Below are positions 1 to 7,375 of a stretch of 10,981 bases of DNA, piece by piece; the stretch's first letter is position 1; each line of letters opens with the position of its first letter. The position numbers and the translations under genes are program-made. The notes under the pieces are model-generated. The model saw only the letters and a list, made by a program, of their open reading frames with translations, was not told the origin of the DNA and made no database searches. Source of the stretch: an uncultured Treponema sp. (GTDB lineage: Bacteria > Spirochaetota > Spirochaetia > Treponematales > Treponemataceae); NCBI GenBank assembly GCA_905373565.1, contig CAJPTT010000039.1, positions 1-10,981 on the forward strand, in the 5' to 3' direction.

Positions 1-1
1 G

Positions 2-2023
2 TATATTGTAACAGTATTGTTTTTTATTTTGCTTACGATTATAACTAAAAATCGTACGGCAAAAGATCGTCCGTTAATTATTATAAAGTTTTTTACTGTT
101 ATGGTAATATTTGTCCCTATTATATGGACGGTCGTATCTAAATTCTTATTTAAGAATATTCAAAACGTTTTGATTGATGCTAAAATTCGTTTCTCTCTTT
201 TCTTACAAAGTTCCGCAGCATTGTTGCTGTTTTTAGGTTTAACTATTCCTGTAACTACTATAGCGAGTTCCCCGTTGGAATTTACAAACTTTGAAGATAT
301 TGTAAATCCTTTCACTATTCTTTTTTACACAGCCGTGCAAAGCACGGGTTGCTTGTTCTGGTTTGTGTGCCTCTATAAGCTTTTTCAGGAAAATGTACAA
401 AAGTTTTTTACATTTGCTTCCGTAATAATTCTTACAGTCGCAATGATAAATGTTTTTATTTTTCAGGATGGTTATGGAAGTATAAATAATCTGCTGATGT
501 TTTCTGATGTGGGAAAACTCCGTCATTCGTTATATGAGTTTATGGTGAACCTTGCCGTAATTGGAATAGCCGGAATTGTTATATTTATCATTATATATTC
601 AAACCGTTTTACGAAATTTATTGATGGGGCTGTTAAAATTCTTATTCTGTCCTTTCTTGTTATCACAGTTATTTCTTCGGTTACCGTTTATAAAGAATTC
701 CATTCTATGAAATCTGCCGAAAATGCAGTTCCTATTCCGAAAAAAGCGTATCGAATTAGTAAGACCGGTAAAAATATCTTTATATTTATGTTGGATCGCT
801 CTATGAATTTTTTTATCGATCCTGTATTAGAAAATTCAAACGTTGTAAAAAAAGAATATACCGGATTTACGGTTTTTGAAAATAGTATTGCATTCGGTAC
901 AAGTACGAACTTTAGTACACCGTCATTATTCGGCGGGTACGAATATACGCCGGAAAATATCGATAAACGTTCAAATGAATTGTTAGTTCATAAACATAAT
1001 GAAGCTCTCAGTGTATTACCGAGGCTTTTTAGCGAGCATAATTGGAATGTGAGTTTTACGGATCCTTCTTGGCTCAATTATGCATGGATTCCCGATTTAT
1101 CGGTATTTGCAAAATACAATATGATTGCAAAAAACATTGACGAAAATGGGTTATACACGCAGGATTTTCTCAAAAAAAATCAGGTGGCTTCTGTGCCGCA
1201 GTCAAAGATATACGGGATCCGTAGAAATATGCTGTATTTTTCGCTGTTTAAAATTTTACCTATTGAAGTGCGAAGAATATTTTATGCAGAGGGAATGTAC
1301 GGTGGCGTAGGTATCCCTATTTATTCTGCTGCATTTATGGCTGCTTATTCCGCTATAGAAAATCTTACGGAAGAAGTTGAATTTGTTGAAGATAAAAACT
1401 GTATAAATATTATTGTAAATAATCTAACGCATGAACCGCCTAAAAAAGCAACAGTACAAATGATTGGAAAGGATTTTTTAATCCCGTTGGCAAAGAGATA
1501 TTGTCTTAACGAAACAACAGAAGAGCATTTTTATGCCAATTATTTAGCTCATGAATCGTGCGCTGAATTTTTTAAATTCTTAAAAGATAACAATTGTTGG
1601 GATAATAGCAGAATAATAATTGCGGGCGATCATGGTAGAGACCCCATACGTACCAAGAATATGGAATTTATTGCAGGTTTTGACGATACCGATTTTCTGC
1701 CTGATGCTTCTATCCCATTAATTATGATGAAGGATTTTAATTCAAAGGGAGAAATAAAAAAAGATTATACTTTTACGACTCTTGCCGATATCCCTATTTT
1801 AGCTACTCAAGACTTACCGTCAGAATTACAAAAAAATCCCTTTAGCGGTAAAAACTTTTGCGAAACACAAGATAAAGCTGTTGTAAAAATAATAACGGCA
1901 GGAAATTGGCATGCAAATCATCAATTAAAATCTACGCAGTTTGAAAATGCCGAATGGGCATTTGTAAAGGATGATGTCTATAATCCGCATAATTGGAGTA
2001 GGACAAATTTTAATAGCAATTGA
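2..2023 (+). CDS. Membrane-anchored sulfatase/phosphoethanolamine- or phosphoglycerol-transferase-like protein (5' partial)
   Basis: The reading frame is open to the window edge (codons run from base 2), so the TTG at 17 is probably internal and the N-terminus is missing. Numbering residues from base 17, hydrophobic segments lie at about 20-40, 61-83, 97-120, 130-150, 174-196 and 204-224. They are followed by an extracytoplasmic globular domain. That domain has alkaline-phosphatase-superfamily marks: a first acidic metal ligand in FIFMLD (D260), a nucleophile-type segment GTSTNFSTPSLF (294-305) that resembles the Thr-containing motif of EptA-type enzymes, NLTHEPP (H472), and the late metal pair in GDHGRD (D538, H539). 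Members transfer phosphoethanolamine or phosphoglycerol from phospholipids to glycans, or hydrolyse sulfate or phosphate esters. The donor and acceptor cannot be read from sequence. A CDP-glycerol-transferase-like gene lies directly downstream, which favours a role in modifying a surface polymer. The family fold is fairly sure; the reaction is not. Confidence 0.8.
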   Translation, partial: YIVTVLFFILLTIITKNRTAKDRPLIIIKFFTVMVIFVPIIWTVVSKFLFKNIQNVLIDAKIRFSLFLQSSAALLLFLGLTIPVTTIASSPLEFTNFEDIVNPFTILFYTAVQSTGCLFWFVCLYKLFQENVQKFFTFASVIILTVAMINVFIFQDGYGSINNLLMFSDVGKLRHSLYEFMVNLAVIGIAGIVIFIIIYSNRFTKFIDGAVKILILSFLVITVISSVTVYKEFHSMKSAENAVPIPKKAYRISKTGKNIFIFMLDRSMNFFIDPVLENSNVVKKEYTGFTVFENSIAFGTSTNFSTPSLFGGYEYTPENIDKRSNELLVHKHNEALSVLPRLFSEHNWNVSFTDPSWLNYAWIPDLSVFAKYNMIAKNIDENGLYTQDFLKKNQVASVPQSKIYGIRRNMLYFSLFKILPIEVRRIFYAEGMYGGVGIPIYSAAFMAAYSAIENLTEEVEFVEDKNCINIIVNNLTHEPPKKATVQMIGKDFLIPLAKRYCLNETTEEHFYANYLAHESCAEFFKFLKDNNCWDNSRIIIAGDHGRDPIRTKNMEFIAGFDDTDFLPDASIPLIMMKDFNSKGEIKKDYTFTTLADIPILATQDLPSELQKNPFSGKNFCETQDKAVVKIITAGNWHANHQLKSTQFENAEWAFVKDDVYNPHNWSRTNFNSN

Positions 2024-2030
2024 TTATACA

Positions 2031-2088
2031 AGGAGGTGTGATAAAAGCTGTTGCTAAAATAACATTAAAGCTTTTTATATTAAATTGA
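2031..2088 (+). promoter_or_regulatory. Orphan strong Shine-Dalgarno with short leader ORF and AT-rich hairpin
   Basis: AGGAGGTG at 2031-2038 is the best Shine-Dalgarno sequence in this part of the window, yet the ATG of the downstream gene is about 53 nt away at 2090. Between them lies an inverted repeat AAAAGCT (2043-2049) / AGCTTTT (2069-2075), which could form a 7 bp stem. A GTG at 2038 opens a 16-codon frame ending in TGA at 2086-2088, one base before the ATG. The GTG is too close to the SD for normal initiation, so the leader ORF is doubtful. The region may be an untranslated leader, a translational coupling device or a relic. Confidence 0.3.
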
Positions 2089-2089
2089 T

Positions 2090-3307
2090 ATGATTCCTTT
2101 ACTATATATTGATCCCGGTACGGGGAGTATTCTTTTTTCTATTGTAATAGGTTTAATTACAACCTTATATTTTTTAGCAAAAACCGCATTTATAAAATTA
2201 AAGGTTGCGGTGTATAAAGACAAAGGAAAAGTTGCCGGTAAAAAAAACAGTATTGTGATTTATTCGGAAGGCGCTCGCTATTGGAATGTATTTTTCCCTA
2301 TATGTGATGAGTTCGAAAAACATAAAGAAGAGCTCGTGTTTTATACTTCTTCGGAAGACGATCCTGTGTTTTTGCAAAACTATACTTATATTAAACCTGA
2401 GTATATCGGCAAAGGTAATAGAGCGTTTGCCCGCATTAATATGCTTGAAGCCGATATTTGTTTAATGACAACGCCGGGGGTGGATGTCTATCAACTGAAA
2501 CGTTCAAAGCATGTTAGGCATTACAGTCATATTCTTCACGCGTTGGATGATGCAACAAGTTATCGCCTTTTCGGTCTTGATTACTTTGATTCCGTTCTTT
2601 TATCAGGTGAATATCAGATAAAAGGAATTCGTGAACTTGAAAATTTGAGGAATATTAAGCAAAAAAACTTGCGTGTAGTCGGCTGCCCCTATCTTGATGT
2701 ATTAAGCGAGAAAATAAAAGATTTGCCGAAAGCAGATATCGGTTTTACCGTTTTAATTGCACCTTCTTGGGGGACAAATGGCATACTAGCAAAATACGGT
2801 GAACAATTAATTACCCCGCTTGTAGAAACCGGTTGGAATATTATTATTCGTCCGCATCCTCAAAGCAAGACTTCGGAATCCGATATACTTAAAAGCTTGG
2901 AGGAAAAATATAAAGATGTCGCAAACCTTGTTTGGGATTACAGCTCTGAAAATATCGGTTCGCTTTCAAAAGCGGATGTTATGATTTCCGATTTTTCCAG
3001 TGTTATTTTTGATTATTGTTTCCTTTTTGATAAGCCGTTCTTATATTGCAACAACGAATTTGATCATCGCCCTTATGATTCAGGTGATTTAAAAGAGACA
3101 CCGTGGAAGTTTTCCGTCTTACAAGAAATCGGCGTGGAGCTTAATTCTAATAGTTTTGATCATATAAAAGAAATTATCTCCAAGGCTTGCAAAAGTGAAA
3201 CACTTAAAGAAAATAGACTCAAAGCTAAAGACACCGCATGGCAAAATAGAGGTTATGCAGGAGAAGCTGTTTATAAATTTTTAACGGAACTGAGAAAAAC
3301 ATGGTAA
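2090..3307 (+). CDS. CDP-glycerol glycerophosphotransferase family protein (TagF-like)
   Basis: This 405-residue protein starts with a conserved-looking N-terminus containing YIDPGTGS (6-13) and one membrane segment (about 12-34), followed by a GT-B-like cytoplasmic domain. Family marks are APSWGTNG (224-231) at the start of the C-terminal Rossmann half, IIIRPHP (251-257, H256) and the nucleotide-binding/catalytic stretch ADVMISDFSS (295-304) followed by DYC..LFDKP. These match the Glyphos_transf family, which moves glycerol-phosphate or ribitol-phosphate from a CDP donor onto a lipid- or glycan-linked acceptor at the inner face of the membrane. The usual WHGTP-type motif of TagF is not seen; the equivalent region reads HYSHILHALDD (143-153). 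No good SD sits at the normal distance from ATG 2090, but the N-terminal motif supports this start. The gene lies 66 bp after the sulfatase-like gene and 34 bp before the GT2 gene, so it is probably co-transcribed. The actual donor could be another CDP-alditol. Confidence 0.85.
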   Translation: MIPLLYIDPGTGSILFSIVIGLITTLYFLAKTAFIKLKVAVYKDKGKVAGKKNSIVIYSEGARYWNVFFPICDEFEKHKEELVFYTSSEDDPVFLQNYTYIKPEYIGKGNRAFARINMLEADICLMTTPGVDVYQLKRSKHVRHYSHILHALDDATSYRLFGLDYFDSVLLSGEYQIKGIRELENLRNIKQKNLRVVGCPYLDVLSEKIKDLPKADIGFTVLIAPSWGTNGILAKYGEQLITPLVETGWNIIIRPHPQSKTSESDILKSLEEKYKDVANLVWDYSSENIGSLSKADVMISDFSSVIFDYCFLFDKPFLYCNNEFDHRPYDSGDLKETPWKFSVLQEIGVELNSNSFDHIKEIISKACKSETLKENRLKAKDTAWQNRGYAGEAVYKFLTELRKTW

Positions 3308-3341
3308 ACTTATTGAATAGTTAAAAAGGGATTCAAAAATT

Positions 3342-4316
3342 ATGAGCGATATATTACTTTCAATTGTTATTCCTGCATATAATGCGGAACGATTTTTGCA
3401 TGATTTACTTTCCGTTTTGGTCGAGCAAGTATTTGAATGCATCGAAAACAGTATCGAAGTTATCATTATAAATGACGGTTCTGCAGATGCTACGGCGGAT
3501 ATAGCTCAAACTTTTTCTGAAAAGTATTCTTTCATCTCTTTGATTAATCAAGATAATAAAGGCGAATGCGGAGCGCGGAATACCGGAATAAAAAATGCAA
3601 AAGGACGGTATATTTATTTTTTGGACAGCGATGACACAATTCCTAAGAGAACATTGTTCTTTTTTCAAGATGTTTTATCGCGTCATGAAACAACGGATAT
3701 TTTTGTTTTCGGATATGAGGTGCAACGGAATGGAGTCGTTTCAAAAACAGTGTTTGCAGACAGCTTGGATAAGCGATCTTTTTCTGCAGGAATGATAAAA
3801 AAACTGTTTCTTTCAAAAAAATTACCGCTTTGTATTTGTAGTATAATCTATAGAAATGCTTTTTTTGCCGAAAATGCTCTGTTATTTCCTGTAGGTGTAA
3901 AAATAGGCGGCGATATGGTATTTATGGTAGATAGCTTTACAAAAGCATGTACGCTTCAGTATAACAAACGGGTATCCTTTACTTATCAAATACGCGATGA
4001 TTCCGTAATGCAGGGATATAAAGGTTACAATACTGATAGGATAAAGGCGTTTGGGGTTATCCGCGATGCTGTTCTAAAAAATTATGCCGACTATAGTTCT
4101 ATTGAAAAAGAAGCAAATTTTTTTATCGCAAATACGTATCTGTCCAATTTAGTTGCCTATTTAAAATCCGATCTCAAAGACAAAGAAATAAATAAGATTT
4201 TTCTTGATAATAAGTTTTTCTTATATCGAAGTTTGCAAGGACGCTTTTTGAATACCGTTGCGATATGTATTGCTCGATGCATGCCGCTTCGTATCTTATT
4301 TAAGCTTTTAAAATAG
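3342..4316 (+). CDS. Glycosyltransferase family 2 (GT-A fold)
   Basis: This 324-residue protein is a complete GT2 enzyme. It shows SIVIPAYNAERFL (7-19) at the nucleotide-binding strand, INDGSADAT (43-51), GARNTGI (77-83) with the following KGRYIYFLDSDD (87-98), in which DSDD is the metal/UDP-binding DxD-type site. The C-terminal third (about 200-324) is less conserved and ends in a hydrophobic/basic stretch (CIARCMPLRILFKLLK) that could touch the membrane. Such enzymes add a sugar from a nucleotide-sugar donor to a growing glycan on the cytoplasmic face. AAAGGG at 3325-3330, 11 nt before the ATG, serves as RBS. It follows the TagF-like gene by 34 bp in the same direction and converges on the wbaP-like gene. 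The sugar transferred is unknown. Confidence 0.9.
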   Translation: MSDILLSIVIPAYNAERFLHDLLSVLVEQVFECIENSIEVIIINDGSADATADIAQTFSEKYSFISLINQDNKGECGARNTGIKNAKGRYIYFLDSDDTIPKRTLFFFQDVLSRHETTDIFVFGYEVQRNGVVSKTVFADSLDKRSFSAGMIKKLFLSKKLPLCICSIIYRNAFFAENALLFPVGVKIGGDMVFMVDSFTKACTLQYNKRVSFTYQIRDDSVMQGYKGYNTDRIKAFGVIRDAVLKNYADYSSIEKEANFFIANTYLSNLVAYLKSDLKDKEINKIFLDNKFFLYRSLQGRFLNTVAICIARCMPLRILFKLLK

Positions 4317-4330
4317 TTTGATATTAAATA

Positions 4331-5770
4331 CTAATACGCGCCTTTTCCGGTAATAACAACGACACAAGTTTGTAAAATAATCCAAATATCCAGCCAAATT
4401 GACCAGTTTTGAATGTAAAACGTGTCCAATAAAATTCGGTCATCATAGCCTGTTGAAGACCTTCCGGAAATTTGCCACATTCCGGATAATCCGGGGGTAA
4501 CGGAAAAGATATATTTAAATGTATCTCCGTATTTTTCTTTTTCGGATTCGGTAACAGGGCGTGGTCCCACAAAACTCATTTGACCAAGTAGAATATTAAA
4601 AAGCTGCGGCAATTCATCAAGACTTGTTTTGCGTAAGAATGTTCCGATAGGGGTAATACGCGGATCGTGTTCAATTTTTTGATGTTCTTCCCATTCACGC
4701 TTCATATCCGGATTTTTCTCCAGCAATTCTTTTAGACGTTCTTCCGCATCCATAACCATTGACCTGAATTTCCATGCTGTAATTTCTTTACCGTTTTTAC
4801 CGATGCGTTTGTGTCCGTAAAATATCTTTCCTTTTGAGGTACATTTTACAAGAATCGCAATAAGCAGCATAAGCGGTATTATTACCGGTAAAAATAAAAG
4901 TAAAAGGCCTAAGTCGAGGCATCGTTTTATAAACAAATTGCTGGAACGTGTTAAACGGTTTGAAGCGGAGAAACCGAAGATATCACCGAAGTTACGTACC
5001 GAAAGCGATACGAATTTTATATTTTGATAATACGGTATTGCAATGAGGTAACGGTACCTGGAAAGGATAGAATCAAGCGGGGTGTTCACCGTATTACCCT
5101 CCGGTAATTCCATGACGATTGCTGTTGTAATTTTGCAGGTGTGGATGCTATCTTCAATCTCTTGTGAATATGGAAATATCGGAATTTCTTTGTATTCTTC
5201 GTAGTCTGTTGCATCAATATTGATAATTGCCGCAGGCCGATAGCTTAACGAAGGTTTATTTAATAGCCTATCCGCTATGGTGTATTTATTTTCATTGGAG
5301 GTATAGATAACAACAGGGACGCCCCACCAGCTAAAGGAACAGCAGGCTGTGCGCACACCTTCTCGTAATAACGGCAGAAGCAGGGTGGCAAACGGAATCG
5401 CTAAAAGGAGCGCTATGCTTAATGCATCTCTATCATCCGTTTCGACTGCAATAGAAAGGGCAATTCCGGTAAAGCAAAAGAAAGAGGTAAGTGAAAATTT
5501 GCGTACTTCTTCGGCAGGTTGAAGCATAATGCCGGGGTAGAGGCGGGCCGCAAAAAACACTGCTGCAAAGGCAGGGAGATATATCCAGTAATGGAGAAAG
5601 TCGCGGAATACAATCAGTGTACGATCAACAGCGTTAATGGTAAAGAAACTTAGTCCAAAGCATCCCATAACCCCAATGCAGTCAAAGATCATAAACGCGA
5701 GTCCGGTCGCAAAAGAACTTGTATGATTAAAATGTTTTTTAAACCAATTTGGAAATTCCGAAGGCAACAT
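4331..5770 (-). CDS. wbaP: WbaP-type undecaprenyl-phosphate hexose-1-phosphate transferase
   Basis: This enzyme transfers a sugar-1-phosphate from a UDP-sugar to undecaprenyl phosphate, starting synthesis of an O-antigen, capsule or similar polymer at the inner membrane. The 479 residues match full-length WbaP/RfbP proteins (about 475). N-terminal hydrophobic segments lie at about 21-45, 60-76, 92-109 and 115-135, then a soluble middle domain, then the catalytic phosphoglycosyl-transferase domain from about 276. The catalytic domain has a membrane re-entrant helix (285-309), WKFRSM (333-338), HDPRITPIGTFLRKTSLDELPQL (368-390, catalytic D385-E386), FVGPRPV (400-406), TPGLSGMWQISGRS (425-438) and the typical C-terminal end in GKGAY. 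The start lies 21 bp after the GT4 stop; only a weak GAG-type SD is visible, suggesting coupling to that gene. Galactose as substrate is the family default, not shown by sequence. Confidence 0.92.
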   Translation of the reverse strand: MLPSEFPNWFKKHFNHTSSFATGLAFMIFDCIGVMGCFGLSFFTINAVDRTLIVFRDFLHYWIYLPAFAAVFFAARLYPGIMLQPAEEVRKFSLTSFFCFTGIALSIAVETDDRDALSIALLLAIPFATLLLPLLREGVRTACCSFSWWGVPVVIYTSNENKYTIADRLLNKPSLSYRPAAIINIDATDYEEYKEIPIFPYSQEIEDSIHTCKITTAIVMELPEGNTVNTPLDSILSRYRYLIAIPYYQNIKFVSLSVRNFGDIFGFSASNRLTRSSNLFIKRCLDLGLLLLFLPVIIPLMLLIAILVKCTSKGKIFYGHKRIGKNGKEITAWKFRSMVMDAEERLKELLEKNPDMKREWEEHQKIEHDPRITPIGTFLRKTSLDELPQLFNILLGQMSFVGPRPVTESEKEKYGDTFKYIFSVTPGLSGMWQISGRSSTGYDDRILLDTFYIQNWSIWLDIWIILQTCVVVITGKGAY

Positions 5771-5791
5771 ACGGCTACTCTATCATATTTT

Positions 5792-6934
5792 TTACAAAGA
5801 AGCAAAGAGGCTTTCGTACCAGCGGCATAAATCTTCTGCTGCATGATGTATATCAAAACCTGAATCGCGTACGAGTTCGGGGTATGGCCTCTTCCATGCG
5901 TGTTCATAGCTTAAAAGCTTTTGAGCCCATTCCGGTATACTTGCGTGCAGCGGAAAAAACTCCACTAACGGAGTAATTGCCGTGTCTTTTGTAACGGTAT
6001 CACTCATTAAGCAGGGAAGCCCTACGGCTTGAGCTTCTATGCCGACAACCGGCATTCCTTCATAACGGCTCGGTAAAAAAAAGACGTCAAAGGCATTCAG
6101 AAAATCGGGGATATCGCGCCGGATTCCGGTAAAAAAGACGACTTTTTCTATATCAAGCTCTTTCACTAAGCTCCGAATATCTGTTTCCAGTTCACCTGTC
6201 CCGATTAATATAAGCGCCGCATTCGGGTTCTGCCGGTAAACTTCGGCAAATACCCGTACAAGCAGCTCGTGATTCTTTTGGAATGCAAAACGTCCGATAT
6301 GGCCGACAATAAAACGATTTTCCAGTCCAAATTCTTTACGTATACGTTCGCGTGCTTTTTCATTGGGTGAAAAAAGAGTAGTATCAACTGCATTTTTTAT
6401 CAGACGGACTTGCCCCTTTTGTATCGTTTTACTGCCGAAAAGCCAGCGAGCGGTGTAATCGGCACATGCTGCATAGTGGGTCGCAAAAGTTTTGGAAAAC
6501 GGTCGTAATGCTTGTTTCATCAAATTGCGCTTCCATTCACCGCGGCTTGTCGTGCTGTGGCTGTGAGCAATGCGTATCGGGACTTTCGCCTGCAATGCCG
6601 CATAGAGCGGAAAGCAGCTGAGCGTATTGAGGTGGGAATGGACGATTGTGTATTGGCCTTCTGTAAACGCAGCGCGGCATTGCCTCATATTGATGCGCAT
6701 AGAGGCTTCGTAAGGCTCAAGTTTGATAATACGGCCGCCCAAATCAAGAATTTCTTCATCGATAAGCGTTTTATTATAACCATCCATAAAAAAATCGAAT
6801 TGTACGCGGCTTCTGTCTATATGACGATAATAGTTCATTACGACCGAATCGACGCCGCTGATAACGGCTTTTCCGATAACTTGGGCAACTCGAATAGGGT
6901 ATGTACGATGAGTGGTCTGTTGCATTACTTTCAT
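5792..6934 (-). CDS. Glycosyltransferase family 4 (GT-B, glycan assembly)
   Basis: This 380-residue protein is a retaining GT4-type glycosyltransferase. The N-terminal Rossmann half has a glycine-containing acceptor-side loop (VAQVIGKAVISGVDSVV, 16-32) and RIAHSHSTTSRGEWKRN (121-137). The C-terminal half begins with IVGHIGRFAFQKNHELL (209-225), then LILIGTGELE (241-250) and the donor-binding signature PSRYEGMPVVGIEAQAVGLP (288-307), with the paired glutamates E292 and E300. It most resembles exopolysaccharide/capsule GT4 enzymes of the EpsF type. GGGGAA sits six bases before the ATG, supporting this start; a second ATG at codon 4 is less well placed. It is the first gene of a two-gene unit with wbaP. 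By eye it is clearly richer in G+C than the + strand glycan genes. The donor sugar is unknown. Confidence 0.9.
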   Translation of the reverse strand: MKVMQQTTHRTYPIRVAQVIGKAVISGVDSVVMNYYRHIDRSRVQFDFFMDGYNKTLIDEEILDLGGRIIKLEPYEASMRINMRQCRAAFTEGQYTIVHSHLNTLSCFPLYAALQAKVPIRIAHSHSTTSRGEWKRNLMKQALRPFSKTFATHYAACADYTARWLFGSKTIQKGQVRLIKNAVDTTLFSPNEKARERIRKEFGLENRFIVGHIGRFAFQKNHELLVRVFAEVYRQNPNAALILIGTGELETDIRSLVKELDIEKVVFFTGIRRDIPDFLNAFDVFFLPSRYEGMPVVGIEAQAVGLPCLMSDTVTKDTAITPLVEFFPLHASIPEWAQKLLSYEHAWKRPYPELVRDSGFDIHHAAEDLCRWYESLFASL

Positions 6935-6967
6935 AAAAATTTCCCCGTCCGATAAAAGTTACAAAGG

Positions 6968-6996
6968 ACTATACCATTATCGGAAATAATCGTTAA
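6968..6996 (-). promoter_or_regulatory. Candidate sigma70-type promoter for the GT4-wbaP unit
   Basis: Read on the - strand, TTAACG (-35, four of six matches to TTGACA) and TATAGT (-10, five of six matches to TATAAT) are separated by exactly 17 bases. Transcription would begin about 25 bases before the GT4 ATG, leaving room for its GGGGAA ribosome binding site. Judged by sequence match and position only. Confidence 0.45.
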
Positions 6997-7324
6997 GAGG
7001 CTTTAAGATGTGAATGATTCTATATCTATAGAATATAATAATAGAATGACTCTTTGTTAACCCAGCTTTCTTGATACTTTTGTAAAACTGATTTTAATGC
7101 GTATACTTGATTATTTACAGCCTTTTTGATAGTTTATTTCGACATCACGCTTATTGCACCGCTTGAATCTGTTTCGGCGATCTTGAGGGTTTAAAAGCGC
7201 TTTATCTAAGTTAAGGTAGACTTTTTTTGTAAATCTCTAAAAAGTAGGGTGAAGGTGTGCCTATTTCTAATAATTGAAGAGAAAAAGTGTTTTGTGCCTG
7301 TATCCATAAAAACCTGTGTTCTTA
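6997..7324. other. Divergent intergenic region without a supported gene
   Basis: I see no tRNA-like cloverleaf, no convincing terminator and no ORF with an RBS here. The stretch holds an 18 bp palindrome (7017-7034), a perfect TATAAT at 7034-7039, a 10 bp palindrome AAAGCGCTTT (7194-7203), a T7 run (7222-7228) and an AT-only inverted repeat ACTTTTT/AAAAAGT (7220-7226, 7239-7245). It separates the leftward glycan unit from the rightward ATPase cassette and may carry regulation for either. Confidence 0.5.
7017..7034. repeat. 18 bp AT-rich palindrome, possible operator
   Basis: ATTCTATA-TC-TATAGAAT is a perfect inverted repeat with 8-base arms and a two-base centre. A partial repeat of the right arm, AATAGAAT, follows at 7040-7047. 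The palindrome lies just upstream of the candidate leftward promoter and abuts a TATAAT on the + strand, a position suited to a dimeric regulator. AT-rich palindromes of this size do arise by chance. Confidence 0.35.
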
Positions 7325-7353
7325 TTGACTTTTTATGCCTATAGCTGTAAATT
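7325..7353 (+). promoter_or_regulatory. Candidate promoter for the ATPase cassette
   Basis: TTGACT (7325-7330, five of six matches to the -35 consensus) is followed after 17 bases by TAAATT (7348-7353, four of six for -10). A start near 7360 would give a short leader of about 16 nt before the ATG at 7376. The -10 is weak, so this is tentative. Confidence 0.35.
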
Positions 7354-7375
7354 TCTTTTAATATCGGGATGGTTT

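Noticed and set aside
6512..6955. 147-codon frame on the + strand
   Set aside because: It lies wholly antisense to the N-terminal half of the GT4 gene and its start, whose - strand product has clear family motifs; it shows no recognisable motif of its own.
7034..7039. Perfect TATAAT as + strand promoter for the ATPase cassette
   Set aside because: No acceptable -35 at 16-18 bases upstream and it lies about 335 bases from the gene start.
7098..7130. Ten-codon frame MRILDYLQPF resembling the N-terminus of the downstream ATPase (RRLDYLQEVSPF)
   Set aside because: Too short and the nucleotide match is patchy; a duplication relic is possible but the similarity is within what chance could give.
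7194..7228. Possible intrinsic terminator (AAAGCGCTTT palindrome and following T7 run)
   Set aside because: The palindrome is not next to the T-run and the only stem before the T-run is four base pairs (TCTA/TAGA).
7316..7375. Upstream extension of the first ATPase to GTG 7316
   Set aside because: The 20 extra residues do not resemble the family and the extension overlaps the promoter-like sequence; ATG 7376 fits family length better.
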